Numbered from the stretch's first letter, positions 9,519 through 19,015 are shown. The stretch is 64,000 nucleotides of DNA from JAHEJB01 sp041748175 (GCA_041748175.1 JBGTDU010000152.1:5562-69561); one strand, 5' to 3'. Made by a program: numbers and translations. The notes: generated by a model not told the origin, from the sequence alone.

Positions 9519-11510
9519 CTAGCGGAGCAGCAACACCTTCATCGAAGACTGCACGCTTCCTGCCGCCTCCATTCGGATGAGGTAGACGCCGCTTGCAAGT
9601 CCGTTGCCATTGAACACGACTTCATGCCTACCCGCCGCAAACTGCCCGTTTGCGAGTTCGGCGACCTCACGGCCAAGCATGTCGAAGACGGCTAGACGAA
9701 TCGTAGCCACCTCTGGAACGTCAAACGGGACGACTGCCTGCGGGTTGAATGGGTTTGGATAGGCCGCGTGCAATACGTAGCTCTCCGGAGTCTCTGGGCC
9801 ATCCTCGTTTGCTGTTGGCGGAGGAGGAGCCGACTTGTCCGTGAAGAGCCGGATAACCGTGTCGTCCGGCGGTGTAGTGCCACCACCACCGAGATCGGCG
9901 ATGACCATCCGGCCGATCGGATAAACGAACTGAGAGCCGAACGTCCCGCCCGGATAAATTCCAGTTGGCAGCGTGTTGCGATAACAGTAATCGGCATAGA
10001 GGCCCTGGGTATTACAATCGACCCCATTCGTGCTCGTGCCCGACGGGTCCGGATCAATCTGGACATCACCATCGGTCAGAGGATCATAGATCGCACCTGC
10101 GCCACCAAAACCAATCGCCGCCGTCTCGAACATGTCATACCCGTCTGCACGGTCCGGCATCATCCAGTAGACCCAATCCGTGATTGGTGTCCCCCCGCTG
10201 ACTGGCCAGGCATCCACCCCCGTGAACATGTCCGCCCAATCCGCGAGCTCGGCTGCGTTGGCGTTGAGGAATGGAATCATTCGCACATCATCGGCACCCC
10301 CGTCGTCCGGGTCGCCGATGTTCCACAACTCAAAGGGCACCGTGGCGATTGTGAACCCGGCGAACGCGTACACGCCGAAGCCACCGGTCGCAGTGAACCT
10401 CATTTCGAAGGCGTCGTGTATCGCTGTTTCAACGAATCGCCTGATACGATCCAGGGAGCCGTCGCCGCCACCGCCGCCCACGTAGTATTCGGCCGTCGAG
10501 TTAGGGTCGTGCCAGACCGTGTTGCCGCCATACTCAGCGCATCCCGACGCAGCCACTGCGCACGGATCGCCTGAGGGATGGACGCTCTCAACGATACCTG
10601 CGCCGTTGCCCGCAAAATTCGGAAATCCACCGCCTTCCGCAATCAACCGGAGGACCGTGCCTGTTTCCGGTGTGGTTCCGTCAGCGGCCAGGTCGCCAAA
10701 TACCATGCGGCCAACTGGATAAATGAAGCTGGAGGGCCCACCGTTGTTGACAAAGGGCTGATTCCGGTAACAGTAATTGACAAAAACACCTTGGGTGGCG
10801 CAATCACCGCCAACGAAGGGATCAGGGTCTATCTGCGCGTCACCATCGGTAAGTGGGTCGTAGATCGACCCGGCTCCACCAAATCCCACTGCAGCGGCCT
10901 CGAACATATCGTAGCCGTCAGCCCGGTCGGGCATCATCCAGTAGACCCAATCCGAGATGGGCGTTCCCCCGCTCACGGGCCACGCATCCACTCCTGTGAA
11001 CATGTCCGCCCAGTCGGCGACAGCGACGCCGTTGGCGTTGATGAAGGGAATCATCCGAACATCATCGCCGCTATCCGAAGGCTCACCAATGTTCCAGAGC
11101 TCGAAGGGCACGGAGATTATCTCGAAGCCCGCAAATCCGTAGATGCCGAACCCGCCACTGGCGGTAAAGCGCATTTCAAACTGATCCGTCCCTACGGCTT
11201 CGATGAAGCGGCTCAGCCGGTCGAGGCCGCCCGTACCACCACCCGCCGAAACGTAGTAGTCAGCGCTTACGCTTGGATCGTGCCACACGGTATTGCCTCC
11301 GTACTCAAGACAGCCCGGCGTAGAGGGTGCCGCGCATGGGTCACCCGAGGGGTGAGCAATCTCTATGATTCCCGCGCCACCACCAGCCCAACTGGATGTG
11401 GTTCGGAGTCCCGGGTCGTCATCTTGTGCTGCGACAGGTGCGCTAACGAGAGTCAGGCTAACAAGCCCGCATAACATCACCGCGCAGACTTTGGCGTAGA
11501 AAGCAGTCAT
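9519..11510 (-). CDS. Secreted two-module protein with T9SS type A sorting domain
   Basis: The ATG at 11510 begins a 663-residue protein with a clear signal peptide (cleavage near PVAAQ, about residue 29). Two tandem modules of about 258 residues follow (about 45-302 and 303-570). Each contains HPSGDPC, EYGGNTVWHDP, FELWNIG, DWVYWMMPDRADGYDMFE, YDPLTDGD and an I/VYP(I/V)GRMV end. The last ~85 residues start at YPNPFNP and contain VFDMLGREVAEL and GVYLIRM, the type IX secretion sorting domain that directs cargo across the outer membrane and is then cleaved. The function of the module is not recognised; no catalytic motif stands out, although each copy holds a conserved pair of Cys. A longer open frame upstream of the ATG lacks signal features. 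Confidence 0.88.
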   Translation of the reverse strand: MTAFYAKVCAVMLCGLVSLTLVSAPVAAQDDDPGLRTTSSWAGGGAGIIEIAHPSGDPCAAPSTPGCLEYGGNTVWHDPSVSADYYVSAGGGTGGLDRLSRFIEAVGTDQFEMRFTASGGFGIYGFAGFEIISVPFELWNIGEPSDSGDDVRMIPFINANGVAVADWADMFTGVDAWPVSGGTPISDWVYWMMPDRADGYDMFEAAAVGFGGAGSIYDPLTDGDAQIDPDPFVGGDCATQGVFVNYCYRNQPFVNNGGPSSFIYPVGRMVFGDLAADGTTPETGTVLRLIAEGGGFPNFAGNGAGIVESVHPSGDPCAVAASGCAEYGGNTVWHDPNSTAEYYVGGGGGDGSLDRIRRFVETAIHDAFEMRFTATGGFGVYAFAGFTIATVPFELWNIGDPDDGGADDVRMIPFLNANAAELADWADMFTGVDAWPVSGGTPITDWVYWMMPDRADGYDMFETAAIGFGGAGAIYDPLTDGDVQIDPDPSGTSTNGVDCNTQGLYADYCYRNTLPTGIYPGGTFGSQFVYPIGRMVIADLGGGGTTPPDDTVIRLFTDKSAPPPPTANEDGPETPESYVLHAAYPNPFNPQAVVPFDVPEVATIRLAVFDMLGREVAELANGQFAAGRHEVVFNGNGLASGVYLIRMEAAGSVQSSMKVLLLR
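9801..11378 (-). repeat. Tandem duplication of a ~775-bp coding module
   Basis: The two modules of the secreted protein occupy about 10605-11378 (first) and 9801-10604 (second). They share long identical peptide blocks such as WADMFTGVDAWPVSGGTP and differ mostly in loops, indicating an internal gene duplication older than the codon-level divergence. Boundaries are approximate. Confidence 0.8.
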
Positions 11511-11697
11511 GGCCGTATTGGTTTGGAGAAAGGGATGGCGGAAAGAGGCCGGTATGCATCGACCCAATCCATAGTGGGTTACAGTATAAGACAGAACAAT
11601 AGAATAGCGCCACGTGAACCCCCGCCCCAGAACGATTATCCTGGTTCGGAAACTTGGTCTCCCGGCGCATCCACAAAGCGTCGCCAACCCTTCCATA

Positions 11698-12453
11698 TTA
11701 GCCCGACAGTACCGCCTTCATATACTCTCGCCGCATGGTCGCAATGGCGGAGACGGAGATTCCTTTCGGGCACACCGCCTCGCATTCGGCGTGGTTGGAA
11801 CAGTCGCCGAAGCCTTCCGCTTCCATCTGGTCAACCATATTTACGACGCGGCGGTGGCGCTCGGGCTTGCCCTGCGGAAGCATGGCAAGGTGGGCAATCT
11901 TCGACGCCGTAAACAGAGACGCCGACGAATTCGGGCAGGCCGCGACGCATGCGCCACAGCCAATGCACGAGGCATAGTCCATAGCCAGGTCGGCGTCGTC
12001 TTTGGTTATTGGCAGCGCGTTGGCATCCGGCGCGCCGCCCGTGTTCACCGACACGTAGCCGCCAGCCGCAATGATGCGGTCGAAGGCGCTACGGTCGACC
12101 ACCAGGTCTTTGATGATCGGGAACGCTGTCGCTCTCCACGGCTCAACGACGATGGTGTCTCCATCGTTGAAGTGACGCATGTGAAGCTGGCAGACGGCTG
12201 TGCGTGGTTGCGGTCCGTGCGCCACGCCTCCAACCATCAAGCCGCAGGATCCACAAATCCCTTCCCGGCAGTCGTTGTCGAACTCAACGGGTTCTTCGCC
12301 CTTCTTTATCAACTGCTCGTTCAGCACGTCCAACAGTTCGAGAAACGACATATGCTCGTTGGCATCCGCAACAGTGTAGTCCGTCATCCGGCCGGCCGCG
12401 TCAGGCCCGGACTGTCGCCAGATTTCGAGGTGGATCGTCATTCGCCCCTTCAT
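11698..12453 (-). CDS. sdhB: Succinate dehydrogenase iron-sulfur subunit (b558-type complex)
   Basis: A 251-residue protein with all three cluster motifs: CREGICGSCG plus a later Cys for the plant-type 2Fe-2S cluster (about 62-90), CIGCGACVAACP for 4Fe-4S (about 157-168), and the CSNHAECEAVCPKGI region supplying the 3Fe-4S cluster ligands (about 212-228). It passes electrons from the flavoprotein FAD to the quinone site in the membrane anchor. Its start overlaps the end of sdhA by 4 bases (ATGA). It is the last gene of a three-gene operon in the order anchor, flavoprotein, iron-sulfur, the same order as in Bacillus and Bacteroidota b558-type complexes. Confidence 0.95.
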   Translation of the reverse strand: MKGRMTIHLEIWRQSGPDAAGRMTDYTVADANEHMSFLELLDVLNEQLIKKGEEPVEFDNDCREGICGSCGLMVGGVAHGPQPRTAVCQLHMRHFNDGDTIVVEPWRATAFPIIKDLVVDRSAFDRIIAAGGYVSVNTGGAPDANALPITKDDADLAMDYASCIGCGACVAACPNSSASLFTASKIAHLAMLPQGKPERHRRVVNMVDQMEAEGFGDCSNHAECEAVCPKGISVSAIATMRREYMKAVLSG

Positions 12454-14411
12454 TTATACGATCGCGTTGATGGTCGGACATACTCAAACTCCAGATCCTC
12501 GCGGTGCAACCGTGGTTTTGCGTGATCGCCGGAATGCTCCCAGGCAGCCACGTACGAGAAGTCCTCATCGTCGCGCTGCGCCTCTCCTTCTGGGGTCTGG
12601 TATTCTTCCCGGAAATGCCCACCGGAGGATTCTTCCCGGTGCAATGCGTCCCGCGCCATCAGCTCTCCCAATTCCAGGAAATCGCCCACTCGGCCTGCAA
12701 ATTCAAGGTTCTTATTCAGGTTGTCGTTGCTGCCGGCAACGTTAACGTTTTGCCAGTATTCATCCCGCAGATTACTGATTGCATCCGCTGCCTGGAGGAG
12801 ACCGGCGTGGTTGCGCGACATGCCCACGAAATCCCACATGATGTGCCCAAGCTCGCGATGGAATTCGGATACCGTCCGATCACCCTTAATGTTGAGCAGA
12901 CGCTGCAGCCGCTCGTTTGCCGCTTGCTCAGCATCCACGAACGCGCTGTGCCCGGTGGTCAGTTCGCTAGGTTCCGCGCCCGCTATATACCCTCCGAGCG
13001 TGTACGGGATGACGAAGTAGCCGTCCGCGAGGCCCTGCATGAGCGCGCTGGCACCAAGCCGGTTGGCGCCGTGGTCGGAGAAGTTGGCTTCGCCGAGCAC
13101 GAACAGGCCGGGGACGGTTGACATCAATTCGTAATCCACCCAGAGGCCGCCCATCGTGTAGTGCACCGCGGGGAAAATGCGCATCGGCACTTCGTACGGC
13201 GTGTCACCCGTGATCCGTTCGTACATCTCGAACAGGTTGCCGTAGCGGTCCTCGATAGCATCTCGACCAAGTCTTTGGATGGCATCGCGGAAATCAAGGT
13301 AAACAGCCAGGTCCGTGGGCCCCACACCGCGACCTTCGTCGGTGACGACCTTGGCGGCACGGGAGGCCACATCACGCGGGACCAGATTGCCGAAGCTGGG
13401 GTAGCGGCGCTCCAGATAGTAATCCCGCTCCTCCTCCGGAATCTGACTGGGAGGTCGTGTGTCGGCCCCATCCTTTGGAACCCAAACCCTGCCATCGTTT
13501 CGCAAGCTTTCGCTCATCAGCGTCAGCTTGGACTGGTAGTCGCCGGAGACCGGGATGCAGGTGGGGTGGATCTGGGTGAAACACGGGTTGGCGAAATACG
13601 CGCCGCGCTTGTAGCATCGCCACGCAGCCGTCACGTTTGAGTTTTTGGCGTTGGTGGAGAGATAGTAGGCGTTGCCGTAGCCGCCCGTACACAAAAGCAC
13701 CGCGTCACCGAGGTGTCTTTCGAGAGCTCCCGTAACGAGGTTTCGCGCGATAATCCCGCGAGCCCGACCGTCAATGGTGACCAGATCGAGCATCTCGCGG
13801 CGAGGCAGCATCTCGACGCGGCCCTCCTCAATCTGATGGCTGAGCGCCTGGTACGCCCCCAACAAAAGCTGCTGCCCGGTTTGGCCGCGAGCATAAAACG
13901 TGCGCGATACCTGCGCCCCGCCGAACGAGCGATTGTCCAGCAAGCCGCCGTACTCGCGCGCGAACGGGACTCCCTGCGCAACGGCCTGGTCGATGATGTT
14001 GTTTGAGATCTGCGCGAGCCGGTACACGTTGGCTTCGCGAGAGCGGTAGTCGCCTCCCTTGATCGTGTCGTAGAAGAGCCGCCAGATGGTATCGCCGTCG
14101 TTGGGGTAATTCTTTGCCGCATTGATTCCGCCCTGGGCTGCGATGCTGTGCGCACGCCGCGCCGAGTCCTGGATGCAAAAGCTCTTGACGTGATATCCCA
14201 GACCAGCCAGTGTTGCCGCGGCAGAAGCTCCTGCCAGACCCGTCCCCACAACAAGGATGGTGTGCTTCCGCTTGTTCGCGGGATTGACGAGAACCGCGTT
14301 ATTCTTGTACGTATCCCACTTGTCTTGTAGACGCCCCGCCGGCACCTTGGCGTAAAGCTCAGATGCAAGATCACGTTGGTGGACGGGAGGCTCGGCAACG
14401 ACGGATTCCAT
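12450..14411 (-). CDS. sdhA: Succinate dehydrogenase flavoprotein subunit (b558-type complex)
   Basis: This 653-residue flavoprotein oxidises succinate to fumarate (or the reverse) on the cytoplasmic face of the membrane. The FAD-binding GxGxxG segment VVGTGLAGASAAATL lies at about residues 54-68, the flavinylation histidine at ARRAHSIAAQGGINAA, the substrate-site motif in FTQIHPTCIP and late FAD contacts in HYTMGGLWVDYE and GANRLGASALMQGL. Length and motifs fit the family used with a single b558-type anchor. It starts 3 bases after the cytochrome gene ends and overlaps sdhB by 4 bases. Confidence 0.95.
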   Translation of the reverse strand: MESVVAEPPVHQRDLASELYAKVPAGRLQDKWDTYKNNAVLVNPANKRKHTILVVGTGLAGASAAATLAGLGYHVKSFCIQDSARRAHSIAAQGGINAAKNYPNDGDTIWRLFYDTIKGGDYRSREANVYRLAQISNNIIDQAVAQGVPFAREYGGLLDNRSFGGAQVSRTFYARGQTGQQLLLGAYQALSHQIEEGRVEMLPRREMLDLVTIDGRARGIIARNLVTGALERHLGDAVLLCTGGYGNAYYLSTNAKNSNVTAAWRCYKRGAYFANPCFTQIHPTCIPVSGDYQSKLTLMSESLRNDGRVWVPKDGADTRPPSQIPEEERDYYLERRYPSFGNLVPRDVASRAAKVVTDEGRGVGPTDLAVYLDFRDAIQRLGRDAIEDRYGNLFEMYERITGDTPYEVPMRIFPAVHYTMGGLWVDYELMSTVPGLFVLGEANFSDHGANRLGASALMQGLADGYFVIPYTLGGYIAGAEPSELTTGHSAFVDAEQAANERLQRLLNIKGDRTVSEFHRELGHIMWDFVGMSRNHAGLLQAADAISNLRDEYWQNVNVAGSNDNLNKNLEFAGRVGDFLELGELMARDALHREESSGGHFREEYQTPEGEAQRDDEDFSYVAAWEHSGDHAKPRLHREDLEFEYVRPSTRSYK

Positions 14412-14414
14412 ACG

Positions 14415-15173
14415 CTAAGCGCCAAAGAAAATGTATAGCGGCAACACGAGGAATCCGACTGCGATAAGCACCGCCAGAACGCCGCCAAGCGCATAGACCA
14501 CGGGTGTCAACCTCGGGTTCATAGCACCCAGCGACTGAAACGCGCTCCACACGCCGTGCCGCAGGTGCAGACCGAGAAGGATCATCACCGCGATGTATCC
14601 AAAGGCGTAATACCAGTGCTGAAATTTCTCCGTGACCAACCGCTTCAGATCGCGAATCACAACCTCATCGCCAACGACGGCCGTTTGGTCAGGGCCAAAA
14701 TCAATTGCTTCCTGGATGGCCTCGCCGTGCGTGTCGGCGAAATATCCATCCTCGATTCCCGGCCCAAACTTGAACGTCTTTAGGTGAATTACGGTGAAAA
14801 TGAGCAGCACGATGCCGGTGATGATCATTGACCGCGAGCTGAGCGATTGTTTGCTCGCGCCGCCTTGCGTGCGGTACGTCGAGTAGCCCTGCCTCCGCGC
14901 CCTCCGTTTCCCCAGGTAGATATTGATACCCAGGTAGGCGTGCAACAGAAACACGGCGAGTAGCCCCAACTCAACGACGATAAGCAGAGGCCCGAGGTTG
15001 AGAAGCTTGTCCGCGTATTTGTTATAGGCGCCCGGCCCGGCGAAGTACGAGAGGTTTCCCGCCATGTGCATGATCACAAACAGGACGAGGCTCAGGCCGG
15101 TGATCCCCGTAAGAATCTTCTTGCCCACCGTCGATTGCAACGCCGACATCAACGTGGTTTCCCTGGTACTCAT
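14415..15173 (-). CDS. sdhC: Succinate dehydrogenase cytochrome b558 subunit
   Basis: The ATG at 15173 gives 252 residues with five predicted membrane spans. Histidines on several spans (HMAGNLSYFAGPGAYNKYAD, HAYLGINIYLG, IHLKTFKFGPGI, HLRHGVWSAFQSLG) match the di-haem b558 family of succinate:quinone oxidoreductase anchors. It holds the haems and the quinone site and anchors sdhA and sdhB. A frame open further upstream (to 15293) adds an unconserved 40-residue leader, and another ATG lies at 15149. It heads the reverse operon and shares a 187-bp divergent intergenic region with the second complex. Confidence 0.92.
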   Translation of the reverse strand: MSTRETTLMSALQSTVGKKILTGITGLSLVLFVIMHMAGNLSYFAGPGAYNKYADKLLNLGPLLIVVELGLLAVFLLHAYLGINIYLGKRRARRQGYSTYRTQGGASKQSLSSRSMIITGIVLLIFTVIHLKTFKFGPGIEDGYFADTHGEAIQEAIDFGPDQTAVVGDEVVIRDLKRLVTEKFQHWYYAFGYIAVMILLGLHLRHGVWSAFQSLGAMNPRLTPVVYALGGVLAVLIAVGFLVLPLYIFFGA

Positions 15174-15294
15174 ACGGTGGGGCGACAGGTCGTTTTTCTT
15201 TGGCGGAGAAAGGTACTCGAATGTTGGATAGGCCGCCTTTCGATTGGTCCAACAGGGCATGTCGCGGTGAACCAAAAATGCGACTTCGCCCACC

Positions 15295-15323
15295 TTTCAA
15301 GAGAGGCCGCTCAGTGATATAAT
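15295..15323 (+). promoter_or_regulatory. Candidate sigma-70-type promoter of second SDH operon
   Basis: A perfect TATAAT (15318-15323) stands 37 bases before the start of the following gene. A weak -35 match (TTTCAA, 15295-15300) is placed 17 bases upstream. The -10 is convincing, the -35 is not. Confidence 0.4.
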
Positions 15324-15359
15324 GGGCCAGCATCTCATCCCACCACCGCGCCTTCCCGA

Positions 15360-16178
15360 ATGCCAGACCTGATACACCCCGGAGGACATCGTATTGGATT
15401 GGCGGCGAACGCCCGGGATGATCGGTGGTGGATAGCGCCTGTAAGCGTCTTGTTGGGATTGAGTGCCTTCGTCGTGTATGCGACGTGGGCGGCATTGCAA
15501 GGGGCTCACTACTATGCAGGCCCGTATCTCTCTCCGTTTTACTCCCCCGTTCTCTTCACGGATCTCTCGGCGGCGGGTGCCGCGCCGGTAGAACACGCGT
15601 GGTTTGGTACGTGGCCTTCGTGGTGGCCGTCGTTCCTTCCGGCCTCACCCGCGATGCTCATCCTGATCTTTCCCGGCCTGTTTCGGTTTACGTGCTACTA
15701 CTACCGGAAAGCCTACTACCGAGCTTTTACATGGACGCCGCCTGCCTGCGCCGTTGCCGGGCTCCCTCGGAAAAACTACAAAGGCGAGCGGGGGCTGTTG
15801 ATCATTCAAAACCTCCATCGCTATACGCTCTACCCAGCGCTCGTCTACATCGTGATTCTCTACTACGATGCCTTCCTCGCGTTTTTCCACGAAGGGGAAT
15901 TGGGGATTGGCGTCGGCACGGTCGTGTTGCTCCTTAACGCGACGCTGCTGGCGAGCTACACGTTTGGCTGCCACGCGCTCCGGCATCTGGTCGGCGGCGG
16001 CTCCGACTGCTTCTCATGCAGCGCGGCAAGGCACAAGTCGTGGAAGGGCGTCTCCTTCCTTAACCGCAACCACGGAGCGTGGGCGTGGGCCAGCCTCTTC
16101 TGGGTCGGCTTCACGGACTTCTACGTCCGCATGGTGTCGATGGGCGTCTTTACGGATTTCAATACGTGGGGCGGCTAG
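15360..16178 (+). CDS. Membrane anchor of second SDH/fumarate reductase, Sdh1 (Rv0249c)-like
   Basis: This 272-residue membrane protein has about five spans and a characteristic set of motifs: FTCYYYRKAYYRAF, NLHRYTLYPALVY, FGCHALRHLVGG, CFSC and FLNRNHGAWAWASLFWVGF. The length and the position directly before a flavoprotein and an iron-sulfur gene match the membrane subunit of mycobacterial Sdh1 (Rv0249c-Rv0247c order), as I remember that family. Several histidines in spans could bind haem. It bears no resemblance to the b558 anchor encoded divergently. I infer that it anchors the second complex in the cytoplasmic membrane and passes electrons to or from menaquinone. Confidence 0.75.
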   Translation: MPDLIHPGGHRIGLAANARDDRWWIAPVSVLLGLSAFVVYATWAALQGAHYYAGPYLSPFYSPVLFTDLSAAGAAPVEHAWFGTWPSWWPSFLPASPAMLILIFPGLFRFTCYYYRKAYYRAFTWTPPACAVAGLPRKNYKGERGLLIIQNLHRYTLYPALVYIVILYYDAFLAFFHEGELGIGVGTVVLLLNATLLASYTFGCHALRHLVGGGSDCFSCSAARHKSWKGVSFLNRNHGAWAWASLFWVGFTDFYVRMVSMGVFTDFNTWGG

Positions 16179-16217
16179 GATTACGAGCTATGCGCATAAC
16201 CTGCTATCCATCATCGT

Positions 16218-16244
16218 GTCATCCCGAGCGAAGTCGAGGGATCT
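16218..16244 (+). repeat. Short REP-like intergenic repeat (GTCATCCCGAGCG type)
   Basis: The sequence begins GTCATCCCGAGCGAAGTCGA and ends GGGATCT. It resembles the GTCATCCTGAGCG...GGATCT elements scattered in many bacterial genomes, and variants occur again at 47375-47536. It lies in a 157-bp spacer inside the second SDH operon. Confidence 0.65.
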
Positions 16245-16335
16245 GCTTTCAGAATGGCGTCGCGCAAGTACGTGCGGTATGGCGGCCTGAGAGACTTCTC
16301 CGCAGCCTAATACTGACTGAGATCCACGTATCAGA

Positions 16336-18168
16336 ATGATCGACATCTCCGAAATCCAGACCTTCGAGCACGACGTCCTCGTCATCGGCGCGGGCGGCGC
16401 GGGATTGCGCGCGGCCATCGCGTGCTCGGCGCAAGGCTTGAGGACAGCGGTGCTCAGCAAGTCGCTTTTGGGTAAGGCACACACGGTAATGGCCGAAGGT
16501 GGTTGCGCTGCTGCTCTGGGTAATGTCGATCCGCGCGACAACTGGAAGCTTCACTTCCGCGATACGATGCGCGGCGGCAAATTTCTCAACCAGTGGCGGA
16601 TGGCCGAACTCCACGCCCAGCAAGCGCCCGAGCGGGTGCGCGAACTGGAAGAATGGGGAGCTGTCTTCGACCGAACGAAGGACGGACTCATCAACCAGCG
16701 CAATTTCGGCGGACACCGGTATCCGCGCCTCGCGCACGTCGGTGACCGCACGGGGCTGGAGATGATCCGCTCGCTTCAAGACCACGGCATCCACCAGGGC
16801 ATCGATTTCTACATGGAGTGCAAGGCGCTGGCTCTGCTCAAAGACGGCGACCGCGTAGCCGGGACCGTTGGGCTCTGGCGAGAAACCGGCCGCTTTGCCA
16901 TTTTCCGCGCGAAGGCCGTCATCCTGGCGACTGGAGGCGGAGGGAAGGCCTGGTCCGTTACGTCGAATTCGTGGGAGTACAGTGGCGATGGCCTGGCGAT
17001 GGCCTACGAGGCCGGGGCCGAACTCATGGACATGGAGTTCACGCAGTTCCACCCGACGGGCATGGTTTGGCCGCCGTCGGTGAAAGGGATTCTCGTCACA
17101 GAAGGCGTACGTGGAGAAGGAGGCATCCTGCTCAACAGCGAGAACGAGCGGTTCATGTTCAACTACATCCCGGAGCGTTTCGCCTCCGAAACGGCGGACT
17201 CCATCGAAGAGGCCGACCGCTGGCTGGAAGGCGACGACAGCGCACGGCGTCCGCCCGAGCTCCTCACGCGGGATGTCGTGGCGCGCGCCATTCTCGCTGA
17301 AGTCAAGGCCGGGCGCGGTTCGCCGCACGGCGGGGCGTTCCTCGATATCGCCAACCGCCGCGATGCCGACCACATCAAGCGCAAGCTCCCCTCGATGTAC
17401 CATCAGTTCAAGGAACTCGCTGAGGTAGACATCACCAAGGAAGCCATGGAAGTCGGCCCGACGCTGCACTACTTCATGGGCGGCGTTCGTGTGGAATCCG
17501 ACTCCCAGCAAACCAGCGTGCCGGGCCTCTTCGCCTGCGGGGAATGCGCCGCCGGGATGCACGGCGCCAACCGCCTGGGTGGCAACTCGCTCTCTGACCT
17601 CCTCGTTTTTGGCAAGCTCGCAGGAGACGGGGCTGGAACTTACGCTAACGGTCTCGGCGCAACCCCAACATTGGACGAGGAGCAGGTGGAGGAAACCATG
17701 CGCGGTGCCACGGACATCCTCAACCGCGAAACCGGAACGAACCCTTACCTCCTGCACGAGGACTTGCAAAAGGTGATGCAACAGTACGTCGGCATCGTTC
17801 GCACTGCCGAGGAATTGGAGAAGGGCCTGGAAGAACTCGAACGCCTCAAGCAGGATGCTGCGAACGTCAAAGCGCCCGGCGCGAGCCAGTACAACCCGGG
17901 CTGGCACGAGGCGCTCGATCTCCAGCCGCTGCTCATCACGGCGGAAGCGGTTGCCCGCGCGGCCCTCGTCCGCGAAGAGAGCCGGGGCGCGCACACGCGG
18001 CTCGACTTTGAAGGCGAGCGTAAAGAGTGGGGCGACGTGAATGTGATCGTGTCGGCGGGAGATACCGGAATGGCAGCGAATATCGAAAATCGCGCGTCGC
18101 CTCCGGAACATCTCGAAGCCATTGCCCGCGCCTCGCTGGAGGAACTCGAAGGCGAGACTATTACGTAA
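16336..18168 (+). CDS. Succinate dehydrogenase/fumarate reductase flavoprotein (second complex)
   Basis: A 610-residue flavoprotein. FAD-binding VLVIGAGGAGLRAAIA lies at about residues 15-30, the flavin-linked His region at KAHTVMAEGGCAAAL (usual form HTVAAQGGI, so the Ala-Gln is replaced by Met-Ala-Glu), the substrate motif at FTQFHPTGMV, active-site region at TEGVRGEGG, and late FAD contacts at HYFMGGV and GANRLGGNSLSDLLVFG. It interconverts succinate and fumarate. The sequence is clearly different from the 653-residue flavoprotein of the divergent operon, so it is not a recent duplicate. A 157-bp spacer separates it from its anchor gene, and the iron-sulfur gene follows after 91 bp. Confidence 0.93.
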   Translation: MIDISEIQTFEHDVLVIGAGGAGLRAAIACSAQGLRTAVLSKSLLGKAHTVMAEGGCAAALGNVDPRDNWKLHFRDTMRGGKFLNQWRMAELHAQQAPERVRELEEWGAVFDRTKDGLINQRNFGGHRYPRLAHVGDRTGLEMIRSLQDHGIHQGIDFYMECKALALLKDGDRVAGTVGLWRETGRFAIFRAKAVILATGGGGKAWSVTSNSWEYSGDGLAMAYEAGAELMDMEFTQFHPTGMVWPPSVKGILVTEGVRGEGGILLNSENERFMFNYIPERFASETADSIEEADRWLEGDDSARRPPELLTRDVVARAILAEVKAGRGSPHGGAFLDIANRRDADHIKRKLPSMYHQFKELAEVDITKEAMEVGPTLHYFMGGVRVESDSQQTSVPGLFACGECAAGMHGANRLGGNSLSDLLVFGKLAGDGAGTYANGLGATPTLDEEQVEETMRGATDILNRETGTNPYLLHEDLQKVMQQYVGIVRTAEELEKGLEELERLKQDAANVKAPGASQYNPGWHEALDLQPLLITAEAVARAALVREESRGAHTRLDFEGERKEWGDVNVIVSAGDTGMAANIENRASPPEHLEAIARASLEELEGETIT

Positions 18169-18259
18169 TCCGTAGTACGTAAATCGTACCAATGACGAGC
18201 ACCCAGCAAGAGTACTCAACTCTCGATACGCAATACGAAATACGAACTATCTAATACTC

Positions 18260-19015
18260 ATGCCTGAACGGACATTCAATATCTGGCGCGGCGACGCCTC
18301 CGGCGGCGACTTCGCAGAGTACACGGTAGAAGTTGAGCAAGGCATGGTGGTTCTGGACGGCATCCATCGCATTCAGACCGAAAAGGCGAATGATCTTGCT
18401 GTGCGCTGGAACTGCAAGGCGGGCAAGTGCGGCTCGTGCAGCGTGGAGATCAACGGCAAGCCCCGGCTTTCCTGCATGACCCGCCTCAGCGACTACGCGC
18501 CGGAGGAGACCATCACCGTCCAGCCGATGAAGGCCTTCCCCATCATCAAGGACCTCGTGACCGACGTGTCGTGGAATTACGAGCAGAACAAAAAGATCGC
18601 GCCATTCAAACCTAAACCACGCGACGCCGACGGTGAGTACCGGATGATGCAGGAAGATGTGGACCGGATCCAGGAATTCCGCAAGTGCATCGAGTGCTAC
18701 CTGTGCCAGAACGTCTGCCACGTGCTGCGCGACCAGGGCAAGAAGAGTGAGTTCGTCGGGCCGCGCTTTATGATCCGGCTGGCAAGCCTGGAGATGCACC
18801 CTCTCGACACCGCCGACAGAATCCCGGCCATCAAAGAGGAGCACGGTTCGGGGATGTGCAACATCACGAAATGCTGCACCGACGTTTGCCCCGAGCACAT
18901 CAACATCACCGACAACGGCATCATCCCGCTAAAGGAACGCGTCGTAGACCGTTATTACGACCCGGTGATGATGGCCTGGAATAAGCTCACAGGAAAGACG
19001 AATAAGAAAGGGTAA
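18260..19015 (+). CDS. Succinate dehydrogenase/fumarate reductase iron-sulfur subunit (second complex)
   Basis: A 251-residue protein with CKAGKCGSCSVEI plus a downstream Cys (2Fe-2S), CIECYLCQNVCHV (4Fe-4S) and CNITKCCTDVCPEHI (3Fe-4S/4Fe-4S region). It carries electrons between the second flavoprotein and its membrane anchor. Compared with the sdhB of the divergent operon, the cluster motifs differ in spacing residues and the C-terminus is longer and basic. The 91-bp spacer before it holds short imperfect repeats (TACGCAATACGAAATACGAA). The following small gene starts 5 bases after its stop. Confidence 0.93.
   Translation: MPERTFNIWRGDASGGDFAEYTVEVEQGMVVLDGIHRIQTEKANDLAVRWNCKAGKCGSCSVEINGKPRLSCMTRLSDYAPEETITVQPMKAFPIIKDLVTDVSWNYEQNKKIAPFKPKPRDADGEYRMMQEDVDRIQEFRKCIECYLCQNVCHVLRDQGKKSEFVGPRFMIRLASLEMHPLDTADRIPAIKEEHGSGMCNITKCCTDVCPEHINITDNGIIPLKERVVDRYYDPVMMAWNKLTGKTNKKG

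Noticed and set aside
16249..18219. A 656-codon open frame antisense to the second SDH flavoprotein gene
   Set aside because: It mirrors the codon pattern of a strong GC-rich gene, has no recognisable domain and no plausible promoter; the sense strand is a full flavoprotein.
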